Origin: Mesodorylaimus sp. YZB2_4
Taxonomy: Eukaryota; Nematoda; Enoplea; Dorylaimida; Dorylaimidae
Direction of reading: 5' to 3'
Length of the DNA stretch: 64,000 nt
NCBI GenBank assembly: GCA_030248295.1
Contig: JASANH010001708.1
Span: forward strand, 248,001-312,000
The notes beneath the pieces were generated by a model. That model had not been told where the DNA came from, ran no database searches, and saw nothing but the letters and a program-made list of their open reading frames with translations. A program made the translations under genes and the position numbers. Shown one piece after another: positions 1 to 11,641 of this stretch (positions are counted from its first letter, which is position 1; the number at the start of each line of letters is the position of its first letter).

Positions 1-1867
1 CTTCGATCAAATGGCCTTGGATCGTAGCCGTAAAATTGAGATTCAGTTGGAGAAAGCGAGAGTTAAAGAGACGAAGACAGTCAAGCCACTGCTGCTTGGT
101 GAGGCACCTTGCATGCTCGCGGTCAGTTGAGGTTGAAGGCATCTGCAATGCCTGTTAGTGTTTATACACTTTTTGGCTCCTGTGTCTGGCGCAGTGTTTT
201 TATATGTGACAACTCCATGGCACATGGGGTTTGATTGCATTCTGTTCCTATTCAAAGCCGAGGAGCGGCGGGGGTGTAGGGGCAGGATTTGGAAAACATC
301 ATGTGGTGCACTGCTGGTATTTCTGTTAAGGTGGTGCTGAATCGGGGAAGAGCACATTCGTGAAACAGATGAAGTAAGTTGAGCATTTTTGTCGTTTATG
401 CCATCTGTGATGTGGTGTGTCTAGCCGTTCTCGAAGTCATTTTGCCTCTATCACATTCTAGCTAGTGTCATTTCCCAGCTTGGCACCTTTTGGCCTGCGA
501 AAGAAAGTGCACATACGATCTGTCCTTGACTCCTCCCCTTTTTCAGTTTGACACAGGCTATGCAATAAAACAGATCACCCAATCGGCGCATTCTCTACCT
601 GCATTTGCTGTACAAACGTGTCACGAATGTGTTTCACGCCTCAAACAGCTTCCCTCCCCACCTCGAGAGTTTTTAAGGCATGTGCATTAGAGCGCCAAGT
701 CAGAGGGCGAACTCCCATTCAGACTTACGGGGGGGGGGGGGGGTTCGACTGTCGCCTCGGTGCAAAATGATTGTCAAATATGTGTTCTTTTGCCCTCGAG
801 TGCCCTGTACAGTGCTTGGCTATGGATAAAGTATGAGATGACATGAACATGAAATGGCATGACATGGTATGACTTGCAGCATTGGGTGTGCCATAAAGAA
901 TAATACTTTCATACTCTTGCTGTCTACTGTAACTCGCTTGATCTTTAAGTTCGCGAGAAAAACCACATATCATTTTATCCAGGATTTAATTCTGCATGAT
1001 TCGTTGTATTTGCAATGTACTCGTCTTTTAAAACGCGATATAAACGAGAGTACCAACTTTCACAACTTTTCCTCGCATCGCCTAAGCGAATACGATTCAC
1101 TTGCTTCGTTCAACGCCGTTTTCAAAGGAGAATGTTAAATTCAGTGATGGCAGTGTTAGTGACATAGACTGCGCCCTTCAGAGAGTATCATTCTTTATGG
1201 CACATCTAATATATTTTTAGCATAAATTTCCTGTGAGAAATGGGCGCTGTTAAACAAACAATTCTCTATCCAGCCATATCATACTCATTCCTCTCTGTTG
1301 CACGAATAAGCAAAAAATTCACAGATAAGGCGCCGATGCCCAACTTTTTGCAGGTGCCCGATTATTTTTGTCCCCCACTGTATTAGACCGAAATGTGGAC
1401 TCGGGCTGGACAATTAATCCGTTGTAGAATCGCATGCACGACAGTCTCGCTTTATTTCAAGCCACCGCGACCAATCCTATCTATTACAAAACGTCAGCAA
1501 TCCTCTTTTTGAATCAAAATGGTGTTCTGATGGAGAAAATCACAACAGTGCCGCTCAGCAAATGCTTTCCCGAGTATGCAGGTAAGGTGTACACCATCAT
1601 GTCTACCCCCAGCAAGATCTGGAACACCACGCATGACAACTGTATTTGAATAACTCTTTGGTAGTGTATCGCCCTGCTGCCTCAGGATCAAATACATTCG
1701 AAGAAGCCAGTGATTTTATCCTCAGAGAATTCCTGAAAAGGAAACCGACCGAAAAATCGATTTACAATCATTTTGCAGCGGCCACGGATACCAGAAATGT
1801 GCAAGTGGTTTTCGCTGCGTCGATGGATGTCATATTGAAGAAGACACTGGCCTCGTTTGGAGTGTGA
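1..1867 (+). pseudogene. G-protein alpha subunit pseudogene, 5' end outside window
   Basis: Four exon-like blocks match a G-alpha subunit: 1-100 (helix before the P-loop, ending VKPLLLG), 331-373 (P-loop GGAESGKST and FVKQMK), 1428-1581 (NRMHDSLALF to FPEYAG) and 1686-1867 (C-terminal helix, stop at 1865). Block lengths of 43 and 154 nt and their splice phases equal the matching exons of the intact gene at 9169. The exons for the helical domain, switch I and switch II (DVGGQ) should lie between 374 and 1427 but cannot be found; a SINE sits there. The guanine-specificity motif NKxD is altered to NQNG. It is therefore read as a decayed copy of the gene at 9169. Family membership is clear; inactivity is inferred from the missing core. 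Confidence 0.8.
718..866 (+). mobile_element. tRNA-derived SINE, family S2, degraded copy
   Basis: A B-box-like GGTTCGACTG follows a run of about 18 G, then the S2 body (GCAAAATGATTGTCAAA, CTGTACAGTGCTTGGCTATG, ATAAAGTATG). The same body occurs in reverse at 2640, 28480 and 30068. It lies where the central exons of the G-alpha pseudogene should be. Confidence 0.65.
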
Positions 1868-2639
1868 TCTGACTGGTAGACGATCACTTGACCATAATTT
1901 GCAAGTTTTAAGTACAAGACATTTTTGTCTGTGTCATATCAATTGTCAGTGATGATTCAGGTGAATGAAAGGCCATGAAATCATAGTAAGACCTGCGAAT
2001 GGCTAACGGCTCGCGGAGAGCATGAATTCGCAGGCTTCAGCTAGCTAGCAGCATTTTAAAGCTGAATATACTTTGGCTATTTTAGCACATGTTCGAGCCC
2101 TATGTGCATGTGAGATGGATGAAGGCTACGATGATGTGCACATGGTGCGGTACAGTAGTGATGCCCCTGGTGATGATGTCCATTTTTAGAAAAGCGCAAG
2201 CCAAACGTGGTGGCGATTCGCAAATACTAATTTTAATTCAAAACATTTTCTAAGATCATCATGCTTGCAACATGTTTTCGGACTAACATAAGCTAAGCAG
2301 ATATTAGAACTGGGTGGGGGCAGCACGGACAATGGACAAGGGCTGGTACGGGCCGAAGTGGCTTTTGCATTTCTGGTAATAATCTAACATCTGTTGGATT
2401 CCATAAGAAGCGTACGGCAAGTATTTTATAGCATCGTATCTCACCAAGAATCCTAGCAAGAAAAAAACTGACTTCGTGTCTATATTTTAGGAAATCAGAC
2501 AAATTGTATGCGTTTGTGCAATGAAGAATGTGGGATGTTTGATTCTAATTTGAGGTTGTGGGAACTGATTCTGATACTGCAGTTTCATTCTTCAACGACG
2601 TGCTGCCGTCATAGCTGACTATTTCAGGCAAAAAATGGT
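1868..2639. other. Intergenic, no gene seen
   Basis: No coding exon, RNA gene or clear repeat recognised in this stretch. Confidence 0.5.
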
Positions 2640-2790
2640 CATGTCACTTTATCCATAGCCAAGCACCATACAGCGCACTCGAGGGCTAAAGAACACATAT
2701 TTGACACTCATTTTTTACCGAGGCGGAAGTCGACCCCTCCCCCCCCCCCCTGTAAATGCCCGCCCAGCGTGAGAGGCGTGGGGTTGCCCC
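2640..2790 (-). mobile_element. tRNA-derived SINE, family S2, degraded copy
   Basis: Reverse-orientation S2 body (CTTTATCCATAGCCAAGCAC) followed by the reverse of a tRNA-like head (AGTCGACCCCTCC, then CAGCGTGAGAGGC). A run of 12 C interrupts the head. Confidence 0.65.
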
Positions 2791-2810
2791 CATGCTGCAT
2801 CCACTTCTAG

Positions 2811-3485
2811 AAGTTTTTGTCGCATATACTGTATTTGTAAATTAGGTTATGCCGCAGCAGACACAATACATGCTTTGTGGCCAAAAAGGCGTTTGAATAT
2901 AATGAGTTGGGTTTTAAATTTTGCTGGGGTGGATTTTTAGGCCAGTACGCCTAGGGTTGCAGTAGGTCTCGGGTACAGATACGGCTAAAAAAAGTCGGTG
3001 CGGTCGAGCTGTTCCTGTTTTGCCACCACCTCCATTGCTACCATCTCCATCAAAAAGTGCCACCATCCCTCATAACTGCCCTTATGCAGTACAAGCACGT
3101 TGATACTACATAAGGAGGCGGGCCAGCACGCGACACATACTGTACAGTGCGTCGTGCTGAAGCCAGCAATGAATAAGCCTTTCCGGATTGATCCGATCCA
3201 GTGACAAGCCGGACCTATTCTTGCCGTGATCTACAAGATGCAGCATGACATTGAATGCACTATCACCGAATGTCGTCATTAACTCCGTTATCGTTCACGT
3301 GCTCTAAACTATCAAACATAAAATGAAGATAAGCTCGTTGACACTTTGCTCTAACGTAGGTTCTCTCTGGGCTGACGTAGCATGCACGTGCTTTCTAAGC
3401 AGTTATCGCACTGGGAAACAACTTAAAAAGAGTTCTTTCTGCTAGCAATTATCACAGCCATATTCCTTATCAGTACGTTCCGACA
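2811..3485. other. Intergenic, upstream of aldo-keto reductase copy 1
   Basis: No exon or RNA gene recognised. A TACTGTA word, common in this window, lies near 3139. Confidence 0.45.
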
Positions 3486-4687
3486 ATGGCAGTCTCTTCG
3501 TCAGGATCGACCTTGTCCCTCAATTCTGGCTACAACATTCCTCAGCTCGGTTTGGGCACATTTTTAAGCAAGCCCGGCGAAGTTGAAAATGCGGTCAAGA
3601 TTGCCCTAGGAATCGGGTACCGCCATTTCGATTGTGCAATGTCGTATGCGAATCAAGAGGAAATCGGTCGTGCCCTAAAGGACGTGTTTGACAGCGGAAA
3701 GGTAAAGCTGAGCGATCTCATTCTGGATAATGCATAGAAAAATTAATAAGTAGCCAGTTTCAGGTCAAGCGAGAAAATGTGTTTATCACTAGCAAGATCT
3801 GGAACACGTATCACTCCTATGACAGGGCTAAGCAAGCAATCGATATTATGCTTGAGGAATTAAAAATTCCATACCTCGACCTAGTGCTTATTCATTTCCC
3901 GATGGGGCACGGTACTACGAAAGTGAAAGCTTCTTCCCTCAGGTAACAGCTAGGGTCCCCCTCTATTACTGGTGGCACCATGAAGACACTTTAGGATGCG
4001 GATGGGAAACCATGTTTTCTGATATTGATTATTTGGATACTTGGGAGGCGATGGAAGAGGGAGTAAGAGCTGGGAAGATTCGTAGTATAGGATTATCCAA
4101 CTTCAATATCAAACAGATTGAACGTGTTCTTCAACATGCCACCATCGAGCCTGCTGTCTTGCAAGTAAGCCACCTTCGTGCTTAGCCAAGAAGTGTGCGA
4201 TGCCACAGTGCCAGTGAGCCATTTAGATTGAAGTGCATCCGTATTTCACCCAAAACAATTTATTGGAGTTTTGCAAGAAGCACGGAATAGTGGTCACTGC
4301 CTATTGCCCGCTGGCTAACAATGCGCACGTATTCCGCAGTGAGGGCCAGCCGAATCTGTTAGAAGATAAGGTCATGGCGGATTTGGCACACAAATATAAC
4401 AAGGTGAGAAAACACACACGATCGAAGCAGACATTGAAAGAAGGAGCAAAGAAACCCTCTTTTAGACCCCAGCCCAAATCGCTATCCGTTGGGCCATTCA
4501 ACGTGGCATATGACTCATTCCAAAATCGACTAGACGTTTTCGTTTAGAAGAAAACTTTCAAGTCTGGGATTTTCACTTGACTCCCGATGACATGGCGGCC
4601 ATTAGCGGTCTCAACCGAAGCTGGCGAATCACGCATATGAACCAGGATTCAGCACACCCTTACTATCCGTTCAAAGAAGAGATATAG
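3486..4687 (+). pseudogene. Aldo-keto reductase, copy 1, disrupted
   Basis: Exons 3486-3701, 3764-3942, 3995-4164, 4227-4403 and 4466-4687 with GT-AG borders spell an aldo-keto reductase, a (beta/alpha)8 NADPH-dependent carbonyl reductase. Visible are the N-terminal LNSGYNIPQLGLGTF, the catalytic region DCAMSYANQEEIG (Asp and Tyr of the tetrad), IGLSNFN, and the C-terminal NADP-binding IPKSTRRFRLEENF. Three lesions are seen: about 1 nt is missing near the end of exon 2 (before the SFFPQ-like end), 1 nt is missing in exon 3 near AAACCATGTTTT relative to copy 2, and an in-frame TGA in exon 5 sits between QRGI and IPKS. HFPMG replaces the usual HWP. Splice sites remain good, so decay looks recent. 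Assembly error is possible but unlikely, because long genes nearby are intact. Confidence 0.8.
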
Positions 4688-5044
4688 CGAGAAGACGCGG
4701 CAATGGCTGTTATGCGATGTCCTTGTTTGGGATAATGATTGCTGCCAGTGCTGAAGTTTGCCCAAGAAAGATTGACAACATTTTGCGTTCATAAGTTTGA
4801 GCATTCATACAGTGGCTTGTCGGCAAAGGGATCCCTACCAATGGGGATTTCGGGGGCTGGGCGGGCGCTCAGTAATGGAATGATGGCTTTACAAAAATGG
4901 GAGTCAATTCCGTTCTGGTGATGAGCAAAGGAGCAATCAAAATTTTACTGGTGGCCCAAAGTTTTAACTGAATGATAACTGGCTGAAAACTGAGCCTTCG
5001 TATTCGTACCACGCTACCATTGTACGTCACTGTGTTAGCACACT
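4688..5044. other. Intergenic
   Basis: No feature recognised between aldo-keto reductase copy 1 and the SINE. Confidence 0.45.
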
Positions 5045-5482
5045 ATCGACCACTTTTGTTTTGTCTATAGCCGGCCAGCAGTCAGACCCTGTAAGCTAGG
5101 CTGCGCCCCCGCACAGCCTAGCTTACAACAGGGCGGCCACTACACACATCAGCGTCCCACTGTGCGTCTCCAGTGGGACCACCGCTCACGAGGTCATCCT
5201 GACCGGACATTGGCTTCCTCTGACGACGGCGAGTGGTTTCTGACCCCTGTCTGTTTGGGACAGCCGATACTTTCAACTCGTTTAGCTTCTTTCTCTACAC
5301 TCGGACCACCTCTTGGGTACCGGGTGAGTCACCCATGGCCTGGCATGCAAGGTCAGCGAGGGTTTATGGTTTGCAAACCAGCCTTCTTCACTGGGAATTT
5401 AACCCGGGATGAGCCGAGCCTTCATTGAAATACCTACCAGTAGACGAACCACTGCACCACCCCGTCTGCAGCATTGCAGAAC
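5045..5482 (-). mobile_element. Long tRNA-headed SINE, family S1, near-complete copy
   Basis: Read on the minus strand it starts with a tRNA-like A box (GGGGTGGTGCAGTGG) and B box (GGGTTAAATTCCC), continues with the family core (CTGACCTTGCATGCCAGGCC, TGACTCACCCGGTACC), then GGAGACGCACAGTGGGACGC, and ends with GGCTATAGACAAAACAAAAG. The same blocks occur at 15446, 21487, 23105, 24077 and 48537. The 11-bp satellite begins within about 20 bp of its 5' end. Confidence 0.75.
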
Positions 5483-5484
5483 TT

Positions 5485-5934
5485 GCCGGATAGTCGGCCA
5501 CCCGTCGGCTATCCGTCGGCTGTCCGTCGGCTGCCCGTCGGCTATCCGTCGGCCACCCGTCGGCCACCTGTCGGCCACCCGTCGGCTATCCGTCGGATAT
5601 CCGTCGGCTGCCCGTCGGCTATCCGTCGGCTGTCCGTCGGCTGCCCGTCGGCTATCCGTCGGCCACCCGTCGGCCACCTGTCGGCCACCCGTCGGCTATC
5701 CGTCGGATATCCGTCGGCTGCCCGTCGGCTATCCGTCGGCTGCCCGTCGGCTATCCGTCGGCTGTCCGTCGGCTGCCCGTCGGCTATCCGTCGGCCACCC
5801 GTCGGCCACCTGTCGGCCACCCGTCGGCTATCCGTCGGATATCCGTCGGCTGCCCGTCGGCTATCCGTCGGCTATCCGTCGGCCACCCGTCGGCCACCCG
5901 TCGGCTATCCGTCGGCTGTCCGTCGGCTGTCCGC
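5485..5934. repeat. 11-bp satellite array, about 40 monomers
   Basis: Tandem monomers of CGTCGGCTATC, CGTCGGCTGTC, CGTCGGCTGCC and CGTCGGCCACC. There is a higher-order pattern: the block starting GGCCACCCGTCGGCCACCTG occurs near 5551, 5661 and 5793, which is 10 and then 12 monomers apart. Apparent reading frames here are repeat artefacts. Confidence 0.95.
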
Positions 5935-6499
5935 AAATTAACCTTTCATGAGTAGCAAGGTAAGTCTGTAGCACTTCTGAGTCCAGTGATGCCACATTTG
6001 CTAAGCAATGCGCCCTTGCGCGCCATACCTTCAGGTGCAGCTTCAGTTATTAGTGAACGTTGCTCGTCATTCAACAAAAATAAATCACGTCTTTTGTTTT
6101 CTATCAGCAAGTTCAGTTAGCCTTTTATTTACACCGCAGAAATGGTCCTTTCAATGAGTATGCCGAAAGTGCATTCTGTACGTAAATCCTGGCACTCTAG
6201 TTTCTTGGGAAGCATTACTGCATTTGGGCCAGAGGCCCCTATTTGCATTGTCTTGACCTGCAAAAGGCAGTTTGAAAGAAGAAGCAATTTTTGTACGTGA
6301 CCCTCAATTAAGCGCGCGTTGTGCTACGTGTACTCGCGCTTGCTGACCTGAACTTGGCAAGCAGTTCACAAAATCCTTAGGGCAAACACTTACAAACTAG
6401 ATAAATGCCTTCAATGCTTCGATCCTTCATTCAGCTGTTGCGGTCTGCTTACGTACTCTGCTCTCTTTTGAAATATTATTCCAGGCCACATTTCGCAAC
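5935..6499. other. Intergenic, upstream of aldo-keto reductase copy 2
   Basis: No exon, RNA gene or repeat recognised. Confidence 0.45.
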
Positions 6500-8339
6500 A
6501 TGGCTGATCCCTCGTTGAGCCTTAATTCTGGCCATAAGATGCCCCAACTAGGATTGGGTACTTGGTCGTGCAAGCTTGGTGAAGAGGGCGAGGCTGTCCG
6601 TATAGCGTTGGAGATTGGCTACCGTCTTATCGACTGCGCTACCCTGTATCAAAATCAGGACGAGATCGGCCGAGTCTTCAAAGAAGTGTTTGACAATGGA
6701 AAGGTAGATCCTCAGTCGGGTTTGAGTCCCTTGGAAGATTATTATATTTTTTACAATATACGTGCTTTTCAGTTAAAGAGTGTTCGTAACGAGCAATGTC
6801 TGGTGCAACGCGCATTCGTACGCAAGAGCCACAGCTTCTATTGATCAATCTTTGAATGAATTGCAACTGTCCTATTTGAATTTAGTTTTGATACATTTCC
6901 CAATGGGTTTCGACGAAACGGTGCTTTGATTCCTGAAGTAAGCCGTGTTTGGGGAAGCAGATGCAAACTCTTCTGAACTCCGCGCCAGAAGCAGTTTTAA
7001 TATGCGGCCCTACTGATTTTCGCTGATTAGATGCGGTGTTTTTGAATAGGCTACTAGATGAGAGCTGCCTGAGAGATGGCTAAGATCTAGAGAGCCTACT
7101 GTGGCACATACGGTCGTCTGATCAGCTATACTTTCTATCAGGTGTGTCCCGGGCGTGAAATGGGTTCATTTAGAAGAGTGGACAGCAAAGGGGTGGCACA
7201 GTGCACTAGATTATTAGAGTTGAGGTGTATCAGGTGAGTGAAGTGCGGTCCAAGAGACAGCAGAATAAGACCATCGACACCAAGGCTCTCGGTTGCAAGT
7301 GAGAGGGGCAGATACAGTCGCAGGCCAGCCTCACGTAGAACATACTGTACCAGTGCAGGCCCGCTTATGCCACTGGGAGAGGATGGGGGTCATTCGCAAA
7401 TCTCTTCACAGATGCTGGATGGCTACATGCTGGTGACGCCATACGGGTTCAATGTGTCAGGAGTAGGGAAACATCCGTCAATCGTGAGCCATAGCTACCA
7501 ACAATATCCACTATCAATCCATTGTTTCAGGATTCCGATGGTAAAACCTTGTTTTCTGACATTGACTATTTGGAAACTTGGCGTGCCCTGGAGGACGCGG
7601 TCAAAGCAGGAAAGGTGCGCATTATCGGCTTGTCCAATTTTAATATCCAACGGATTGAACGGGTCATTAAAAACAGCACCATCAAACCAGCGGTGTTACA
7701 GGTACGAGGTACTGCTCGGTTTTCATTTGGGGGGAGTGACTGGTGGAGCTTTTGCACCACGCCAGAAACCCACCACCAAACAAATCCTTTGACCTATCCC
7801 TGGATGAAACATCACCTTGACGGGTGACTCTCTTGACTGCTGAATAGAGCTTCGACTGTACATTATCATACGAACGCAGCATTGCTATGATTCTAGATCG
7901 AATCGCACCCATACCTGGCGCAGAAAGATCTGTTGGAGTGGTGCGGAAAGCAAGGGATTATTGTCACGGCCCACGGTCCATTGGCAAATAACACTCACAT
8001 CAATCGAAAGGAGGGTGAACCCAAGTTGCTGGAGGACAGGGTCGTTTTGGACATTGCTAACAAGCACAAGAAGGTAATTTTCTCTATCACACTGATGCAT
8101 TCACCTATGACCTTGTCTTCATTACGTAGACGCCCGCCCAAGTGGTCATTCTATGGGCCATACAAAGAAAAACTGTCGTCATTCCGAAGTCCATCAGGCG
8201 TGTTCGATTGGAAGAGAACTTCAATGTATTGGACTTCCAGTTGAGCAAGGACGAGATGGCTGCTATCGGACGTCTCGATCGCAATTGGCGTTTGCTTCCT
8301 CTGGAACGCGCAGAAAAACATCCATATTATTCGTTTTGA
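6500..8339 (+). pseudogene. Aldo-keto reductase, copy 2, disrupted
   Basis: Exons 6500-6703, 6773-6937, 7531-7701, 7897-8073 and 8130-8339 match copy 1 in order and splice phase. The N-terminus (LNSGHKMPQLGLGTW), DCATLYQNQDEIG with the catalytic Asp and Tyr, GLSNFN and the NADP-binding IPKSIRRVRLEENF are kept. Exon 5 is undamaged, unlike copy 1. Exon 2 is broken twice: its start lacks about seven bases after TTAAAGAG, so the VFVTSNVW frame is not joined to exon 1, and one base is missing near GAAACGGTGCTTTGA, giving a stop before the exon end. Intron 3 is long (6938-7530) and carries no recognisable gene. The lesions differ from those in copy 1, so the two decayed independently after duplication. 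Confidence 0.78.
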
Positions 8340-9168
8340 GTAACCAGTAATTGGCGGGAAATTTAAAAATTTAAGAAATCTGTTGATGACAGTGACTCGA
8401 AGTTTCTAGAAGGCATCTTTGCGTGGCTAGCAATAACGTCAGAAAAATGCACCTTCATAAATCGTCCATTAAATTTTACATGAGAAACAAAAGAGAAGAA
8501 ATTAATAGAAACAAGAGGCTAATAATGCTTTGTCGGTACAATGAAACAAAGGCTTCGTTGAACGAACTGACAAGGATAGATTAGCAGCGCTTCGAAGTGC
8601 TGCCCCCACTAAATAAGCCATCTAAAGTTTCATTCATCAACCTTATCAGTCTGCATTAAATGCTAATTACTCACCTATGCGCCAGACTACCCACGGATAT
8701 TTCTGTTTTACACTCAAAATGATCAAGAGCTGCTAAAGTCGTGTACCGTTTCTATGGAAACCTTCTTTTTCTAAAGATTGTAATAGACAGGCGACCAGTC
8801 CGTCCGGTTGGCTTCGATGTCGTGAAACCTACGATTCATTTCAATATTGATTTACAGTATAGTCGCAGCATTCGCCTTTGGCTTTGTCCAATGAAAGGTT
8901 TTATAGCCATGTAGAGCTTGTTCAGGACTATGGAAACATGCGATCGAGCGACTACTTTTCTTAAATTGAGCAGCTTTGAACCAGTTCTTATAAGCATCAC
9001 CTGCTCGGTAGATATCGAGTGTGCTGCCTGGTTTCTAATCAGACACTGCCACATTTCTTGCGTGATCATGTCTTATCATTGATGCTGGCTTGGAGGAGTG
9101 TAGACAGGCGAAGACCCACCCTTCACCCACTTTGCAGCAATAACCCGTGACCATATTTGTGCATATAG
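8340..9168. other. Intergenic between aldo-keto reductase copy 2 and G-alpha
   Basis: No exon or repeat recognised. It would hold the promoter of the G-alpha gene; no clear TATA box seen. Confidence 0.45.
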
Positions 9169-10986
9169 ATGGGTACTTCGGCCAGTACGGGTCGTGAATC
9201 TCGACTAAAGATCGCCAATGGCGGAACCGCTAATGGCGAGCCTGGAATGATCGTCAGTGCTTCAAGAAGGAATCAAGACATTGATAGAATCCTGGCCAAG
9301 GATGCCATGGAAGATGCTCAGAGAGTTAAACTCCTTCTTCTAGGTGAGGCAATCAGTCGCCATGTTAGTGTTACACTGTGTGAGAGAAATCTTATCACGC
9401 TTATCACAAATTGTTTTCTGTGATTTGTGTTTCCATCATCTTATCAGACACTGTGATACCAACATAGTTTAATTGTAGGAGGTGGAGAGTCCGGGAAGAG
9501 TACATTTGCGAAACAAATGAGGTGATATCTCGCTTTATTGAGCTTGAGAGACCGACAATGGATTTTAATCAAGCATACTTTCAGGATTCTTCATCTGAAT
9601 GGATTCACCAACGAAGAATTGCTATCTTATCGCCACCTCGTCCATATAAATAGTGTCACAGCCTTACATCAAATTCTGCAAGGCATGCACGAATTAAAGA
9701 TAACACCAGATGGCATATCCGAAGTATGCATTGGCTTTTTTCGTGTCAGATATTTAATGAACTCTAGATTTCTGTTTCTAGCACGATATCGAAAATTTCC
9801 AATTATTATCAAACAGCGCACGCAATTCCGATTGTGAAATGACACCTGCCCTCGGTGTTATCATGAAACGTATGTGGTCTACTCCCGTTGCACACCAAGC
9901 ATACTCAAGAAGAAACGAGTTTGAATTATTGGATTCGGCAAAATAGTACGATTGTTATATAATATGCAGAAATCAATTTTCCTTGCAATCTTGCTTTTAT
10001 GACAGTTTTTTGGATCATATCGATCGGATGGCGGCATCAGATTACATTCCTACACCTGATGATATTGTACGAACGCGAGCGGCTACCGTAGGCATCTATG
10101 AGATTTCTTTCCAGTTTCGAGGCAAGCAATTCAGGTCAGTATTATCCTCTCTCTCAAGTCTGGGTCTGTGGACGTAGTAGGCACAGCTACAGTATAGGAG
10201 AGTGAATAGGCAGTGGGATCTGCACTTACAGTAAACGCACCATACAAAGAGATAAAGTGCGTGCATGAAACAGTGTAAAGCCGAAGCTTTCTATTTCAAC
10301 TTGTTTTTCAGATTAGTTGATGTCGGAGGGCAAAGAACAGAAAGGCGCAAATGGATTCACTGTTTCGATAATGTCACGGCAATACTATTCATAACCTCGC
10401 TGGCAGGTATGCTCATCGCTAATGTGTTTATGCACGAGCAAGGGTTCCATGGTAACTAATGGGAATCTTCATTTCTTAGAATACGATATGTTTCTGGCGG
10501 AGGATTCCAACGTGGTAAAAAAAGAGTGTACTCGTTCATTAGTGGATTAGTCAGTTGAAGTTTTTTGATTGCAGAATCGATTAGATGACAGCTTAGCTTT
10601 GTTTGGATTCATTACAAAAAACCCATATTTCGCGAAAACAGCAGTGCTATTATTTTTGAACAAAAAAGATATTTTGAAAGAGAAAGTAGAAAAATCCCCT
10701 TTTACGGTTTGGCACCCGGGATATAAAGGTAAGAAATTTATGCAAGTGGCCTGACCTGACTGCGATCACTAGAATGATACAGACACAAAAAATATTTTTA
10801 GGTGAACAGACTTATACTGCTATAAGAGAATATATTCTGAAAGAATTCACGAAAAGAAAACCACCAGACAAGCCTTTGTACAGCTACTTTACAGAAGCTA
10901 CGGACACGAGGAACGTGGAAATGGTATTCTCAGCTTCCATGGACATTATATTAACTAAAGCACTAACTAGTGTCGGTTTTACATGA
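9169..10986 (+). CDS. Heterotrimeric G-protein alpha subunit
   Basis: Nine exons: 9169-9343, 9479-9521, 9585-9723, 9782-9945, 10006-10134, 10312-10406, 10480-10514, 10575-10728, 10802-10986; all phases agree, giving 372 residues. G-alpha binds GTP and relays signals from seven-helix receptors at the plasma membrane. Seen: N-terminal MGTSAS (Gly2 suits myristoylation), P-loop GGGESGKST (usual GAGESGKST), switch [10 protein letters not shown] with the conserved Arg and Mg-binding Thr, switch [18 protein letters not shown] for guanine specificity, and TEATDT in place of TCATDT. The N-terminal extension is long (about 45 residues before the usual start), and the C-terminus SVGFT lacks the Cys of Gi-type subunits. 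It is probably a divergent nematode-specific class; the coupling class cannot be told. A decayed copy lies at 1-1867. Confidence 0.92.
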
Positions 10987-11641
10987 TGGCCATAAGAGTC
11001 ACACTGTATTGCACGAATTACGTATTTTACTTTACTAAACTTTACTATGTTTTATAATATTTTTCTGCACACCGACTTTCAAGTACAAAAGAGAATACCT
11101 CGAAGCGAGTACGTTATTATGCTGCTACTATTCAAGCCTAGAACGCTATTTTCCGGTCCGAAAAATAAAAACCCTGATTGACACAAAAATACCAAAAATT
11201 TTTATTAGAATGCATGATCATTAGCATACAGTATTCGTTTCAAAAATGAATGCCGAACCTCTCCCAATTCTCTGAAACGCTGCGCACACTATGGAGACGA
11301 CGGCAACAAGCTGTCCACCGTATTCGAAAACAATGGCTTGATTATCAATTTGAATTGCTGCTCTAATTGTTCCATAGCTTCATCGCGAGTGCTAGCAGTC
11401 TGAACGGAACTTTCGTGGACGTTCATTATTAGTTTCAAAAAATGACGAGATTGCGCATTGGGACGATTTGACTCCGGTCCGTTGAATCGCGGTTTTAAAT
11501 TCTTTAATGCGTCCTTTTAACATTTAGCAATTGCCTGAGCGTACAACGGGCCGATCTTGTTGAAAATTTGGAAATACGCACTTTCTAAAAAATAGATCGC
11601 TAATGCAAAAGAGCATGGGTACTGTAAAGCTGAATAATGAA
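10987..11641. other. Intergenic, 3' of G-alpha
   Basis: Contains AATAAA-like sequence near 11165 that may serve 3' end formation. No gene seen. Confidence 0.35.

Noticed and set aside
5399-5951. Open frames on both strands at 5.5 kb
   Set aside because: Same satellite artefact, running into the SINE.
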